DNA of 15,471 nt from CAZRUA01 sp964603125 (GCA_964603125.1 CAZRUA010000085.1:1-15471); one strand, 5' to 3'; positions 1 through 7,099 are shown, counted from the first letter of the stretch. The notes: generated from the sequence alone by a model not told the origin. Made by a program: numbers and translations.

Positions 1-1085
1 CCCGATTTAGCCATGAATTCCCAAATTGTCAATCCCATCCAAATACCATCACGTTCAGGAATATGTCCTTTAATGGCAATACCTCCACTCTCTTCTCCAC
101 CAACAAGCACATCTTCATTTACCATAATATTACAAATGTATTTAAAACCAATTTTAACTACATCCAAAGGTAAATTGTAATGCTTACACATATTGTTAAT
201 TTTCACAGTAGTGCTAAAAGCTGTTGCTACTTTACCATCCATACCTTTGTATTTTTTTAGGTAATGAATTAAAAGCAAAATAATGTGATGCGAATCAACA
301 AAGTTTCCTTTACCATCATACAAACCAATACGGTCAGCATCACCATCTGTACAAAGTCCGCAATCAATATCTCCGCGAGATTTAATCAAATTTGAAAATT
401 CCAATAAATTTTTATGAATTGGCTCTGGAGCTTGTCCGTAAAAACTTGGATTATGTTCGCTATGCAAATGAACTATTTCAGGGAATAAGCGACGCATAAC
501 ACGTTGACCAGCGCCATACATGCTATCATAAGCAAATTTAATTCCTGAATTTTTAATTGCAGCTAAATCAAAATTTGCTTCAACGTGCTTAACATACATA
601 TCCTCCAATGGGCTAATTTCAAGCAAACCTTTTTGTTTAGCATCTTCCAAGTTCATAGCATCTAAATTCTTATCGTAAGAATCCTTGATTATATCTTCAA
701 TTTCTTGAACCTTTTCAGGAGTTAATGGTCCACCATAACTACCTTTTAATTTATAACCATTGTAAGATGGCGGATTGTGAGAAGCTGTAATAATAATACC
801 TAAAGAAGCATTTAATTTAACCGCCCCTAATGAAATCATTGGAGTACTAACAAAATCCTTTGCTAAATAAACCTTAATGTTATTATCAACCAGAACCTTT
901 GTAACTGTTTCAGCAAACAATTCGCCAGCAAAACGGCAATCGTGGCCTACAACAACGCTAGGGTTTTTATAATTTTTATTTAACCATGTTGCTGTTGCTT
1001 CAGTAACACGCGCTACGTTTTCTACTGTAAAATCTTTAGCGATAATTGCACGCCAACCATCTGTTCCAAACTTAATTTTCGACAT
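1..1085 (-). CDS. Phosphoglucomutase/phosphomannomutase family protein (C-terminus beyond window)
   Basis: This alpha-D-phosphohexomutase interconverts hexose 1- and 6-phosphates in the cytoplasm and so feeds sugar-nucleotide and glycan synthesis. Seen: it begins MSKIKFGTDGWR at 1085, and 361 complete codons lie in the window. The phosphoserine loop TASHNPP puts the catalytic Ser at residue 102. The metal-binding loop DGDADR is at 247-252, and the sugar-specificity loop GGEESGG is at 329-335. These are the active-site signatures of domains 1 to 3; domain 4, with the phosphate-binding loop, would lie before base 1. Family members are usually about 450-470 residues, so roughly 100 are missing. 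All visible active-site motifs are intact. Whether the substrate is glucose, mannose or glucosamine phosphate cannot be decided here, so no symbol is given. It is transcribed separately from the next minus-strand gene, which ends at a terminator upstream of it. Confidence 0.95.
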   Translation of the reverse strand, partial: MSKIKFGTDGWRAIIAKDFTVENVARVTEATATWLNKNYKNPSVVVGHDCRFAGELFAETVTKVLVDNNIKVYLAKDFVSTPMISLGAVKLNASLGIIITASHNPPSYNGYKLKGSYGGPLTPEKVQEIEDIIKDSYDKNLDAMNLEDAKQKGLLEISPLEDMYVKHVEANFDLAAIKNSGIKFAYDSMYGAGQRVMRRLFPEIVHLHSEHNPSFYGQAPEPIHKNLLEFSNLIKSRGDIDCGLCTDGDADRIGLYDGKGNFVDSHHIILLLIHYLKKYKGMDGKVATAFSTTVKINNMCKHYNLPLDVVKIGFKYICNIMVNEDVLVGGEESGGIAIKGHIPERDGIWMGLTIWEFMAKS

Positions 1086-1109
1086 ATTTATATTTAATTT
1101 TTAGAACAA

Positions 1110-1117
1110 CAAATATA
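1110..1117 (-). promoter_or_regulatory. Candidate Bacteroidota -7 box for the phosphohexomutase gene
   Basis: On the minus strand the bases read TATATTTG, an exact match to the Bacteroidota TAnnTTTG box, 24 bases upstream of the ATG at 1085. A TTG that could act as the -33 element lies about 25 bases further upstream, slightly farther than usual. Because a terminator separates the gene from its upstream neighbour, it needs its own promoter. Confidence 0.5.
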
Positions 1118-1175
1118 AGCTTTTACATGGGATTTAACACTTCAAAAACATGATTTTTACCTTCAAAAAAAAGCC

Positions 1176-1210
1176 AAAAAGCCACTAAAACATAAGTTTA
1201 GTGGCTTTTT
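1176..1210 (-). terminator. Intrinsic terminator downstream of the DUF4476 gene
   Basis: A perfect 14-bp inverted repeat (arms 1176-1189 and 1197-1210, core AGCCACTAAA) encloses a 7-base loop. On the minus strand it begins 34 bases after the stop of the DUF4476 gene and is followed by a run of eight T (1172 down to 1165). The A/T tails on both arms make it nearly symmetric, but only the minus strand has a gene running into it. Confidence 0.88.
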
Positions 1211-1244
1211 TAAACAAATATTAACCTTAAATTAATACTTCCTA

Positions 1245-2339
1245 TTATTTAGCATTTGAAATGTACTCATTTAGTTCATCGATACTTGTTTCGTAGGTGA
1301 AAGCATCATTCAATTTAAAGTAATTGTTTTTATCAATAGTTCTCTTGTATGCAAATTTAGCCCAATCTAACTTAGTACTTTCATAAGAAAACAATGTCAT
1401 AATTTCCTTTACCTGTGCCGCATTTAAGCAATTAGAATTTAAGATTTGTTTTGCTATGGTAAGCTTACTATCTTCAAAAGACTTACTTTCAATGCTTTTT
1501 TTAGCAGAAGCAAAATCGCTACTACCCATTGCATAAGCGCAAGAAGTATTTGAAGATGTATTAGATACATTCACGTCGTTTGAATTATTGGTAGTTGTTG
1601 TTGTGTAATTAACATTTGAACTAGTATTAGTTGGAGTCCCTGAAATAGTGGTACTTATACCAACATTTGGATTGGTGCTAGTTGTAATATTTGTATTACT
1701 TCCACTAGTTGTTGTTGTAGTTGTTGTAGTTGTTGTAGACGAAGATTGAGTCATTCCACCAGACATTGTTGGATCAGTAACTGTCATATTAATATTAAAA
1801 CCTGTGCCATTAACACCAACACCCATATTCACGCCAGTGGTTGTAGTTGGTGTAGCTGTAGATGTTGTTGTAACAGTTGTTGAGCTAGAAACATTACTTG
1901 CTGGCTGTGTTGAACTTACACTAGTAGTTGAAGTTGAAGCAGAGCCTGGCACTGAAGCTGGAATAGATGCATAAGCTGAATTTGCGCTATTTGGAGCGGT
2001 ACTTACAAATTTCCATTTATAACCACCTTTTTTATCTTTTTTAATAGAATAAACAAACTCCATATTGTTAGCAGGTTGTGCTTCCCACATCATTTGTAAA
2101 GTCTTATCCAAATCAGGAATTCCTTTATTCTCAAAAATGATTTTGGCTTTGTACGCATTCTGATTTAAGTTAACCGCCTTTACGTTGGTTGCCGCCACAT
2201 CATTTTGGCGCAAACCATTTAGAATTAAATGAATTTTCTCGCCACCTTCGGTAAAAACTACTAAGGTGTTGTTTGTTTGGGCATTTACATTAGCTAAGCT
2301 TAAAAATGCCATTGCTGCAATTGTGATAATCTTTTTCAT
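1245..2339 (-). CDS. Secreted DUF4476-domain protein with Thr/Ser-rich linker
   Basis: Protein of unknown function, probably exported. I start it at the ATG at 2339 (364 residues) because a clean signal peptide follows at once: MKK, a hydrophobic core, and cleavage after VNA at about residue 20. The longer reading from 2387 would bury this signal. Residues 21-115 look like a small mixed beta domain. Residues about 115-266 are very rich in Thr, Ser and Asn, with a run of ten Thr at 202-211. Residues 267-364 match DUF4476 as I know it from Bacteroidota: an opening Cys, then F..AK..I....FE..KL..AKQ, C....QV..I, and a closing helix with the signature AF.YE.S...L. The domain is common next to cell-envelope genes but its role is unknown. 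A terminator follows the gene. Confidence 0.85.
   Translation of the reverse strand: MKKIITIAAMAFLSLANVNAQTNNTLVVFTEGGEKIHLILNGLRQNDVAATNVKAVNLNQNAYKAKIIFENKGIPDLDKTLQMMWEAQPANNMEFVYSIKKDKKGGYKWKFVSTAPNSANSAYASIPASVPGSASTSTTSVSSTQPASNVSSSTTVTTTSTATPTTTTGVNMGVGVNGTGFNINMTVTDPTMSGGMTQSSSTTTTTTTTTTSGSNTNITTSTNPNVGISTTISGTPTNTSSNVNYTTTTTNNSNDVNVSNTSSNTSCAYAMGSSDFASAKKSIESKSFEDSKLTIAKQILNSNCLNAAQVKEIMTLFSYESTKLDWAKFAYKRTIDKNNYFKLNDAFTYETSIDELNEYISNAK
1707..1737 (-). repeat. 9-bp tandem repeat encoding a poly-threonine run
   Basis: Three perfect copies of GTTGTTGTA (plus strand, 1711-1737) with a partial copy in front. In the coding strand each copy reads ACA ACA ACT or a rotation of it, giving ten consecutive Thr (residues 202-211). 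The unit is a multiple of three, so copy-number change would alter linker length without breaking the frame. Confidence 0.85.
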
Positions 2340-2446
2340 ATGATTTAATTTTATTTGTTTCAATTTATAATACAAAGGTGAAACCAAAAATTAAAACATG
2401 TTATTACTACTTCACCAAAACAGGCAAGTACAAACCTTAAAAATCC

Positions 2447-2472
2447 AAAAAAGGCCTATAAAGGCCTATTTT
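2447..2472 (-). terminator. Probable terminator downstream of the 486-residue helical protein gene
   Basis: Arms 2447-2456 and 2463-2472 pair through AGGCC/GGCCT and flanking A/T pairs, with one A-A mismatch and a six-base loop (TATAAA). On the minus strand the hairpin lies 27 bases after the stop at 2500 and runs into T-rich sequence. It is weaker than the terminator near 1190. Apart from this hairpin, 2388-2499 shows nothing else I can name. Confidence 0.6.
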
Positions 2473-2499
2473 AAGTGTTAAATTATGAACTCATAATAA

Positions 2500-3960
2500 T
2501 TAAGTAAATGCCTTTTTTAACCATTTAAGTTCAGCTAATTCATCTGGAACAATGCATTTAATAATTCGTTTTTCAATATTTCTATTTATCTCTTTACGAA
2601 CTTTACTATCAATTAAAACATTTAATAAGGTAGAATAAAACTCAAACAAATTATTTTCCTTTAAAAAATCAATCAATTCCTTCTCTTTCAAAGTTTTCTC
2701 AGCTAATGTATTTCGCTTTGTTAAGATGTATAGTTTCAATTTAGTTACTAAACTTTCTCCAACACCTGTTTGAACATTTGTACTATTTTTTATACTCTTA
2801 ATATAATCATCCACCTTATCAATATAAAAATCAATATCCTTATCCTTATGTCGTGGAAAGTCATCAGCTATCAGAATAGCAAACATTGTATAAGCATAAT
2901 TATATTTTGCTTGATTATTATTCTCCTTTAAAAAAAGTAAAAAATCTGATATCAACTTTTCTGCATCTTTGTACCGCCCTGCCATTCTCTGGGAAATGAA
3001 CATATTATAAAACATTGATTCAGTTTTTAAAGATTTATGAATCTCATTTTCCGAATTAACCATTCCCCAAATATCATTCATTGCAAGATAAGCATCTTCA
3101 AACTCAAGGCGATTGTAATGATAAAAAGTTTGAATTTGCTTGTAATGCAGATGCTGATAATCAACATAATTTTTTCTAAAGGAAACCAATGGCATTAAAG
3201 GATACTTCTCATTTAGTTGCTTATACTCACGGTAATGCCTGCTTATTACTTGCATATCATTTAAATAATCTGCCGAACCCAACTTATAATAAACCGAAAC
3301 ATGATGATAACACATTATAAATCGAGGGTAAGCTTTATTCTTCACTCCCAAATCTTTTATTTCAGCCAACTGCTTTTTAGCATGGATAACACCTTTCCTG
3401 TAATTGATATCATAAACCATACGTGCTAATCGAATCATTTTATGGCAATCCGCCTGCAAATCAATGGCTTTCAATTGTCTTGAGTACAAAGCATCGTTTA
3501 AATTTATTTTATTCAAACTTTGGTTGCAAAATATCATGTTATCTATAATTGACGGAAGAATTTCAAAAATATTTTTATCCCAACAAACCTTCTCTAATTG
3601 GGCCAAACGATGATAGGCTTCATCCTTTTGGTTTTTAAGAATTAACTGTTTACATTTTATAAACTCAGATTCTTCATCAGGGATGGTGTCCGTTTCAATT
3701 TCATTTTTACTTAACCACTCATCAAAAAATTTCTTTCTTAGTTTAAAATACCTGTTCTCCAAAACGGAATATGAAGCGTTCTCGATTTCATTTGGATACA
3801 AAAATTCAACAGCATCACGCGTCTTAAAATTTCTATTTGAACTCAAGTCCAAATACTTAAACAACTGCAGTGCAATTGGAGAATCCTTCAATCTGAATTT
3901 CAATTCATTCTTCTCAAGATCGTCCAGTTTTTTAAAACTATCGTATAAAGCTTTATTCAT
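2500..3960 (-). CDS. Hypothetical helical (TPR-like) protein
   Basis: I do not recognise this 486-residue protein. It starts with ATG at 3960 (MNKALYDSFKKLDDLEKNE). No signal peptide or membrane segment is visible, so it is probably cytoplasmic. Residues 1-90 are charged and helical and include AVEFLYPNE followed by SVLENRYFKLRKKFFDEW (about 48-83), which could be a small DNA- or protein-binding helical module. The rest (about 100-480) is a succession of amphipathic helices spaced like tetratricopeptide or similar solenoid repeats, rich in Tyr, Lys and Asn, with no catalytic motif that I can see. It is divergent from the SET-domain gene, and an inverted repeat covers its predicted promoter, so the two may be co-regulated. 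Its own terminator isolates it from the DUF4476 gene. The TPR-like description is inference from helix pattern only. Confidence 0.8.
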   Translation of the reverse strand: MNKALYDSFKKLDDLEKNELKFRLKDSPIALQLFKYLDLSSNRNFKTRDAVEFLYPNEIENASYSVLENRYFKLRKKFFDEWLSKNEIETDTIPDEESEFIKCKQLILKNQKDEAYHRLAQLEKVCWDKNIFEILPSIIDNMIFCNQSLNKINLNDALYSRQLKAIDLQADCHKMIRLARMVYDINYRKGVIHAKKQLAEIKDLGVKNKAYPRFIMCYHHVSVYYKLGSADYLNDMQVISRHYREYKQLNEKYPLMPLVSFRKNYVDYQHLHYKQIQTFYHYNRLEFEDAYLAMNDIWGMVNSENEIHKSLKTESMFYNMFISQRMAGRYKDAEKLISDFLLFLKENNNQAKYNYAYTMFAILIADDFPRHKDKDIDFYIDKVDDYIKSIKNSTNVQTGVGESLVTKLKLYILTKRNTLAEKTLKEKELIDFLKENNLFEFYSTLLNVLIDSKVRKEINRNIEKRIIKCIVPDELAELKWLKKAFT

Positions 3961-3979
3961 TGCTTAGCTAAACAAAATT

Positions 3980-4009
3980 ATTCAATCAAATTTAGCAAAT
4001 TGATTGAAT
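3980..4009. repeat. Inverted repeat in the divergent promoter region (operator candidate)
   Basis: Perfect 10-bp arms ATTCAATCAA (3980-3989) and TTGATTGAAT (4000-4009) are separated by 10 bases. Arm centres are 20 bp apart, about two helical turns, so a dimeric regulator could bind both on one face. The element overlaps the predicted -7 box of the minus-strand gene. It has no T run and does not follow a gene end, so it is not terminator-like. Confidence 0.6.
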
Positions 4010-4019
4010 AAGTTACCAA
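3987..4019 (-). promoter_or_regulatory. Predicted promoter of the helical protein gene
   Basis: On the minus strand TAAATTTG (3994 to 3987) exactly fits the Bacteroidota TAnnTTTG -7 box, and TTG at 4019-4017 lies 22 bases upstream, within the usual spacing for the -33 element. The -7 box is 26 bases before the ATG at 3960. It lies inside the inverted repeat at 3980-4009. Confidence 0.5.
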
Positions 4020-4056
4020 TAAACACAACGAAAATTAAAAACTCCAATGTTTTTGT

Positions 4057-4064
4057 TACATTTA
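4057..4064 (+). promoter_or_regulatory. Weak -7 box candidate upstream of the SET-domain gene
   Basis: TACATTTA matches seven of eight positions of TAnnTTTG and lies 14 bases before the ATG at 4079. I see no convincing -33 TTG at the right distance, so this is a tentative call. Confidence 0.25.
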
Positions 4065-4078
4065 TAACAAATACTTTT

Positions 4079-4495
4079 ATGAGTGATAAAATAAATTCAA
4101 AAGAATCAAATTACCTTTATATAGCATTATCACAATTGCCAAATTCAGGACAAGGATTATTTACGACTATTGATCTTTACAAAGATGAAATAGTTTCATT
4201 ATTCAAAGGCGAAGTACTTACTGACAGGCAAGCCGAGCTACGAATAAAAAAAGGACATGATGCCTATTTTATAAACATGTTAGATGGAAAAATCCTAGAT
4301 TCGATGAAAACAAATTGCTTCGCAAAATTCGCTAACGATGCTAAAGGAAGTTCAACATCCCTTCTAAAAAACAATACTTTCATTTGTATTGATGAAAACA
4401 ATAACGTTTGCTTACAAGCCAGCAAAAACATTAAACGAGGGTCAGAAATATTTTGCAACTATGGAAATTTATATTGGAAAAAACATCGAAAATAA
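4079..4495 (+). CDS. Compact SET-domain protein (putative protein-lysine methyltransferase)
   Basis: SET domains transfer a methyl group from S-adenosylmethionine to lysine side chains; the substrate here is unknown. I start at the ATG at 4079 (138 residues). An upstream in-frame TTG at 4004 would add 25 low-complexity residues and lies inside the inverted repeat. Seen in order: SGQGLF at 23-28 (the SET N-terminal GxG strand), FKGEVL near 42-47, NCFAKFANDA at 79-88 in the position of the usual RFINHS motif, and the closing IKRGSEIFCNYG at 118-129, equivalent to GEELTYDYG, with the catalytic-type Tyr at 128 and YW at 132-133. The usual Asn-His pair is Asn-Asp (86-87). No pre-SET or post-SET cysteine cluster is present, as in the small viral and bacterial single-domain SET proteins. 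It is first in a short plus-strand cassette, 32 bases before the CDGSH gene. Confidence 0.8.
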   Translation: MSDKINSKESNYLYIALSQLPNSGQGLFTTIDLYKDEIVSLFKGEVLTDRQAELRIKKGHDAYFINMLDGKILDSMKTNCFAKFANDAKGSSTSLLKNNTFICIDENNNVCLQASKNIKRGSEIFCNYGNLYWKKHRK

Positions 4496-4527
4496 ATTTA
4501 ATTATATTTATACCTTAAACTAGTAAA

Positions 4528-4749
4528 ATGAGCAAAACAAAAATAGTAATCAATTCAAACGGTTCAATAAAAGTAGAAGGTGATTTTGAAATAGTTGATA
4601 AACAAGGAAATGTATATGACTTAGGTGGAAGAAACATTGTTGGTTTGTGTCGTTGTGGCTTATCAAAAAACAAACCTTTTTGCGACGGTTCGCATAATGG
4701 CAATTTCGAACACGAAGCTGTAGCTTTTTCATTACCTCCGAAAAAATAA
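4528..4749 (+). CDS. CDGSH iron-sulfur domain protein
   Basis: Small soluble protein (73 residues) predicted to bind a redox-active 2Fe-2S cluster with three Cys and one His ligands. Seen: CRCGLSKNKPFCDGSH at 41-56 fits the family pattern C-x-C-x2-S-x3-P-x-C-D-G-S-H exactly, giving ligands Cys41, Cys43, Cys52 and His56. There is one CDGSH motif. The N-terminal 35 residues form short beta strands, including a GDFEIVDKQG turn typical of the bacterial members. No membrane anchor is present, unlike mitochondrial mitoNEET. The partner and cellular role are not known from the sequence. It sits 32 bases after the SET gene and 4 bases before the zinc-ribbon membrane protein gene, so the three are probably co-transcribed. 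Confidence 0.93.
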   Translation: MSKTKIVINSNGSIKVEGDFEIVDKQGNVYDLGGRNIVGLCRCGLSKNKPFCDGSHNGNFEHEAVAFSLPPKK

Positions 4750-4753
4750 TTTT

Positions 4754-5317
4754 ATGACAATATCAAGAAACTACATTGTAAAATGTCCTTGGTGTAAATC
4801 AAACTTCCCAAACACCACACTAACCAATTGCTCTAATTGCGGTGGAACGCTTGAATATGAAATCAATACAAACGCACTAGGACCAAAACCAGCAGAAGCT
4901 CCAAGAATATTACCTGCGAAATTTGTGAAACGAATTAAATACACTGGTAATGTTATGACAATACTTGGTATTATATTCACCATTCCATTTTTTTGGACAG
5001 TTATTTTTCCAATAATTGGTATTTTTTGTTGGAGAAAAGGAATAAAAGAAGCCAACGATGAATTAATTCCTTTGGAAAAAGGAACAGCTACAGTAGGAGA
5101 AATTACCGAAATAAGAAAAGATTTTACAAAAACTATTAATGGACAATCGCCTTCTATTGTTGAGTTTTTATTTGAAGCGAATGGTCAAAAACACGTAGGT
5201 TATGTTGGCAATGTATTTGACTCAGTGCACTTATTAAAACAAGTTGGAGATAAAGTTTGGGTGGTTTATATGCCCGAAAATCCGGAGTTAAGCAGCATTT
5301 GGCCTCCATTAAAATAA
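4754..5317 (+). CDS. Zinc-ribbon membrane protein with DUF3592-like C-terminal domain
   Basis: A 187-residue protein of unknown function. Residues 11-29 hold CPWC and CSNC pairs (Cys 11, 14, 26 and 29), a rubredoxin-like zinc ribbon. A Pro/Ala-rich linker follows, then a hydrophobic stretch at about 65-93 that can form one long or two short membrane helices in a hairpin. The C-terminal part (about 105-187) has the pattern of DUF3592-type domains: a beta strand starting G.ATVGEITEI, then VEFLFEANGQKH, and a final VGDKVWVVYMPENPE like the common GD.V.V.Y.P.NP motif. The DUF3592 assignment is my reading and not a search result. It starts 4 bases after the CDGSH gene, and its stop is one base from the convergent rlmF stop. 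Confidence 0.75.
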   Translation: MTISRNYIVKCPWCKSNFPNTTLTNCSNCGGTLEYEINTNALGPKPAEAPRILPAKFVKRIKYTGNVMTILGIIFTIPFFWTVIFPIIGIFCWRKGIKEANDELIPLEKGTATVGEITEIRKDFTKTINGQSPSIVEFLFEANGQKHVGYVGNVFDSVHLLKQVGDKVWVVYMPENPELSSIWPPLK

Positions 5318-5318
5318 T

Positions 5319-6218
5319 TTAAGCATTAAAAGTCCACGCTACAAAACGGCTTATTTTATTTCCTTGCGCCATTTCAATTGTTTTTACATTTCGTGCGCCA
5401 ATCGTTCTCAATGCAATGTATATATTGGGTAAATGCTCACTTTTAGAAACTAAAGTTGTAAACCAATTACAATTTTCAGCAAACAAAACACTTTCCTGTA
5501 TCATCTTTAAAATAAAAGCCTCTTCTCCTCCTTCGCACCACAATTCATTACTTTGTCCGCCAAAATTAAGCGAATTACTGGTTTTACCTTTAACTTTTAA
5601 ATTATTCCATTTTCGTTTTGTGCCTGCCTGAGCCTCTTCCAAAGAAGCGTGGAAAGGAGGATTGCAAATCGTTGCATCAAAAAAATCATTCGACTGAATA
5701 ATTCCTTTAAAAATATTTTTAGGAGAACTTTGCGACCTTATTTCAATCTTATTTTTAATATTACTATTTACTTCTACAATAGCTTTTGCAGATTTAACAG
5801 CTACCATATCAATATCTGAACCTACGAAACTCCAACCATATTCAACTGCTCCAATGATTGGATAAACGCAATTAGCACCGGTTCCTATATCTAAAATATT
5901 TGCTTTTTTGTTCCCAATTAAATCTGCTAAATAATTTATATAGTCTGCTCTTCCGGGTATTGGAGGGCAAAGATAATTTACTGGAATATCCCAATACTCA
6001 ATATTATAAAATTGCTTTAGCAGCGCTTTATTAAGCGTTTTAACAGCATTAGCGTCGCTAAAATCAATTGATTCATTTCCAAATTGATTAACTTCAACAT
6101 ACCTTTTCAATTCAGGAATAGCCTCAATTAACTTTGGGAAGTCGTATCTAAACCTATGTGGGTTCCGAGGATGAAGTTTGCTTTTTTCAGCAGGAAATGT
6201 TTTAGGCTTTTGCTTCAC
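5319..6218 (-). CDS. rlmF: 23S rRNA (adenine-N6)-methyltransferase RlmF
   Basis: RlmF (formerly YbiN) makes N6-methyladenosine at the position equivalent to A1618 of Escherichia coli 23S rRNA, using S-adenosylmethionine. Seen: LHPRNPHR near the N-terminus (16-23) and DFPKLI (26-31), both characteristic of RlmF. The SAM-binding motif I is LDIGTGANC at 109-117, with the acidic strand end VGSDID at 132-137. The catalytic NPPFHAS (186-192) is the N6-adenine type, and the C-terminal SRFVAWTF (290-297) is also typical. The length (299 residues) is normal. The start codon is GTG at 6218; an in-frame TAG lies a few codons upstream and no ATG is suitably placed. It is convergent with the membrane-protein gene with one base between stops, and lies 55 bases downstream of the beta-barrel gene. 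Confidence 0.95.
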   Translation of the reverse strand: MKQKPKTFPAEKSKLHPRNPHRFRYDFPKLIEAIPELKRYVEVNQFGNESIDFSDANAVKTLNKALLKQFYNIEYWDIPVNYLCPPIPGRADYINYLADLIGNKKANILDIGTGANCVYPIIGAVEYGWSFVGSDIDMVAVKSAKAIVEVNSNIKNKIEIRSQSSPKNIFKGIIQSNDFFDATICNPPFHASLEEAQAGTKRKWNNLKVKGKTSNSLNFGGQSNELWCEGGEEAFILKMIQESVLFAENCNWFTTLVSKSEHLPNIYIALRTIGARNVKTIEMAQGNKISRFVAWTFNA

Positions 6219-6273
6219 TCTTATATAAATAAACTAATTTCCTTCAAAAAAACTTCCTAATTAAAGCTACTTA

Positions 6274-7014
6274 CTACTTAAATCTCATAAAGGTAGCTCT
6301 ACCCCTTTTACAATTTGCCTTTGCAAAATAACCTAAATCAAAAACAAACTCAGTATTTAACATGATATTAAAATTTGTTGTTGGCTTGTAGTTTGGATAG
6401 TTTCTGGTGTAAGGTAATTTATTTGTTGGGTAAGATACAGTATTTCCTTTACCTCCATTATCACTTAATAAATCAGTAAAAGCATATGAAAATCTAACTC
6501 CCAATGTCCATGTAAAGGCATTGGCTGTAACCAAGTTACCTCCAAAACCAAGCACTCCAGAAACATACGTTTTATTAAAAGCATCCGAAACATCAACTGA
6601 GTTACCATCCGTATTTTCGTTAGCCGATTTAACCATACTTAATTGAGGGCCAACTTCAACAAATCCACCAGTACCACTGTTATTACGATACAATAAGCCA
6701 ATATCAATACAATTTAAAGTTATTTTCTTTTTCGCCTCTGCTAAAGAATCAAATTTAAAAATTAGGCTTTGATTTTTAATGTTATAAGCTCCATATAAAT
6801 TCAACATATGGTTTTCGTTAAAATTAACGCCAAACTTTAAACCTCCCCCATAGGCAGGTGCAATATTGGTTTGTATATGTTTTTGATCTTGAAACACATT
6901 CGAGCTTAAAATCCAACTTAGTCCACCTCCACCAGTGGCAGCTACCTCAAACCAGGTTTGTGCATTTAAATTTATTCCAAATAGAACAGAAACTAAAATT
7001 AAGATTTTACGCAT
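6274..7014 (-). CDS. Outer-membrane beta-barrel protein (PorT-like fold)
   Basis: Predicted small outer-membrane beta-barrel of 246 residues, function unknown. Seen: a signal peptide MRKILILVSVLFGINLNAQ with cleavage after NLNA at about residue 18. This is followed by alternating hydrophobic/polar strands separated by Gly/Asn/Asp turns, for example GGGLKFGVNF, MLNLYGAYNI, IDIGLLYRNN, GGFVEVGPQLS, VSGVLGFGGNL, WTLGVRFSYAF and FNIMLNTEFVFDLGYF. The pattern resembles the outer-membrane protein beta-barrel domains common in Bacteroidota. The C-terminal tail is basic and ends in RATFMRFK, so the last strand may be FVFDLGYF. No TonB box or plug is visible, so it is not a TonB-dependent receptor. 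It has its own upstream region, divergent from fabG, and may be co-transcribed with rlmF downstream. Confidence 0.8.
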   Translation of the reverse strand: MRKILILVSVLFGINLNAQTWFEVAATGGGGLSWILSSNVFQDQKHIQTNIAPAYGGGLKFGVNFNENHMLNLYGAYNIKNQSLIFKFDSLAEAKKKITLNCIDIGLLYRNNSGTGGFVEVGPQLSMVKSANENTDGNSVDVSDAFNKTYVSGVLGFGGNLVTANAFTWTLGVRFSYAFTDLLSDNGGKGNTVSYPTNKLPYTRNYPNYKPTTNFNIMLNTEFVFDLGYFAKANCKRGRATFMRFK

Positions 7015-7044
7015 TTTTGTTAGTTTTTCGTGTTTAATAATGGG

Positions 7045-7052
7045 TAAATATA
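7045..7052 (-). promoter_or_regulatory. Candidate -7 box for the beta-barrel gene
   Basis: The minus strand reads TATATTTA, seven of eight matches to TAnnTTTG, 30 bases upstream of the ATG at 7014. No clear -33 TTG is seen. It lies in the divergent intergenic region shared with fabG. Confidence 0.35.
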
Positions 7053-7099
7053 GCAGAAAATTAAGTTCGGAATACGGTTTTTTTGTTCCCGTTTAATGG

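Noticed and set aside
1707..1737. Short regular repeats as a CRISPR array
   Set aside because: The units are 9 bp with no spacers, in frame within a coding region; no cas genes are seen.
2340..2387. Upstream ATG extending the DUF4476 protein by 16 residues
   Set aside because: The extension would place a charged segment in front of a clear signal peptide starting at 2339.
2447..2472. Repeated AGGCCTAT as a mobile-element or attachment-site repeat
   Set aside because: The two copies pair as a hairpin just after a gene end, with T-rich sequence following, which a terminator explains better; no integrase or transposase is near.
3683..3967. 94-residue plus-strand open frame
   Set aside because: It lies inside the 486-residue minus-strand gene on the opposite strand, is rich in Ser/Phe/Leu like a typical antisense shadow, and shows no domain.
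4004..4078. Upstream TTG start extending the SET protein by 25 residues
   Set aside because: The extra residues are low in conservation signals, and the TTG lies within the inverted repeat and upstream of the candidate promoter; the ATG at 4079 gives a normal compact SET protein.
4515..4732. Two minus-strand open frames of about 60 residues
   Set aside because: Both are antisense to the CDGSH gene, whose full iron-sulfur motif leaves no doubt about the coding strand.
4771..5055. 94-residue minus-strand open frame
   Set aside because: It is antisense to the zinc-ribbon membrane protein, whose Cys pairs, membrane segment and DUF3592-like pattern show that the plus strand is the coding one.
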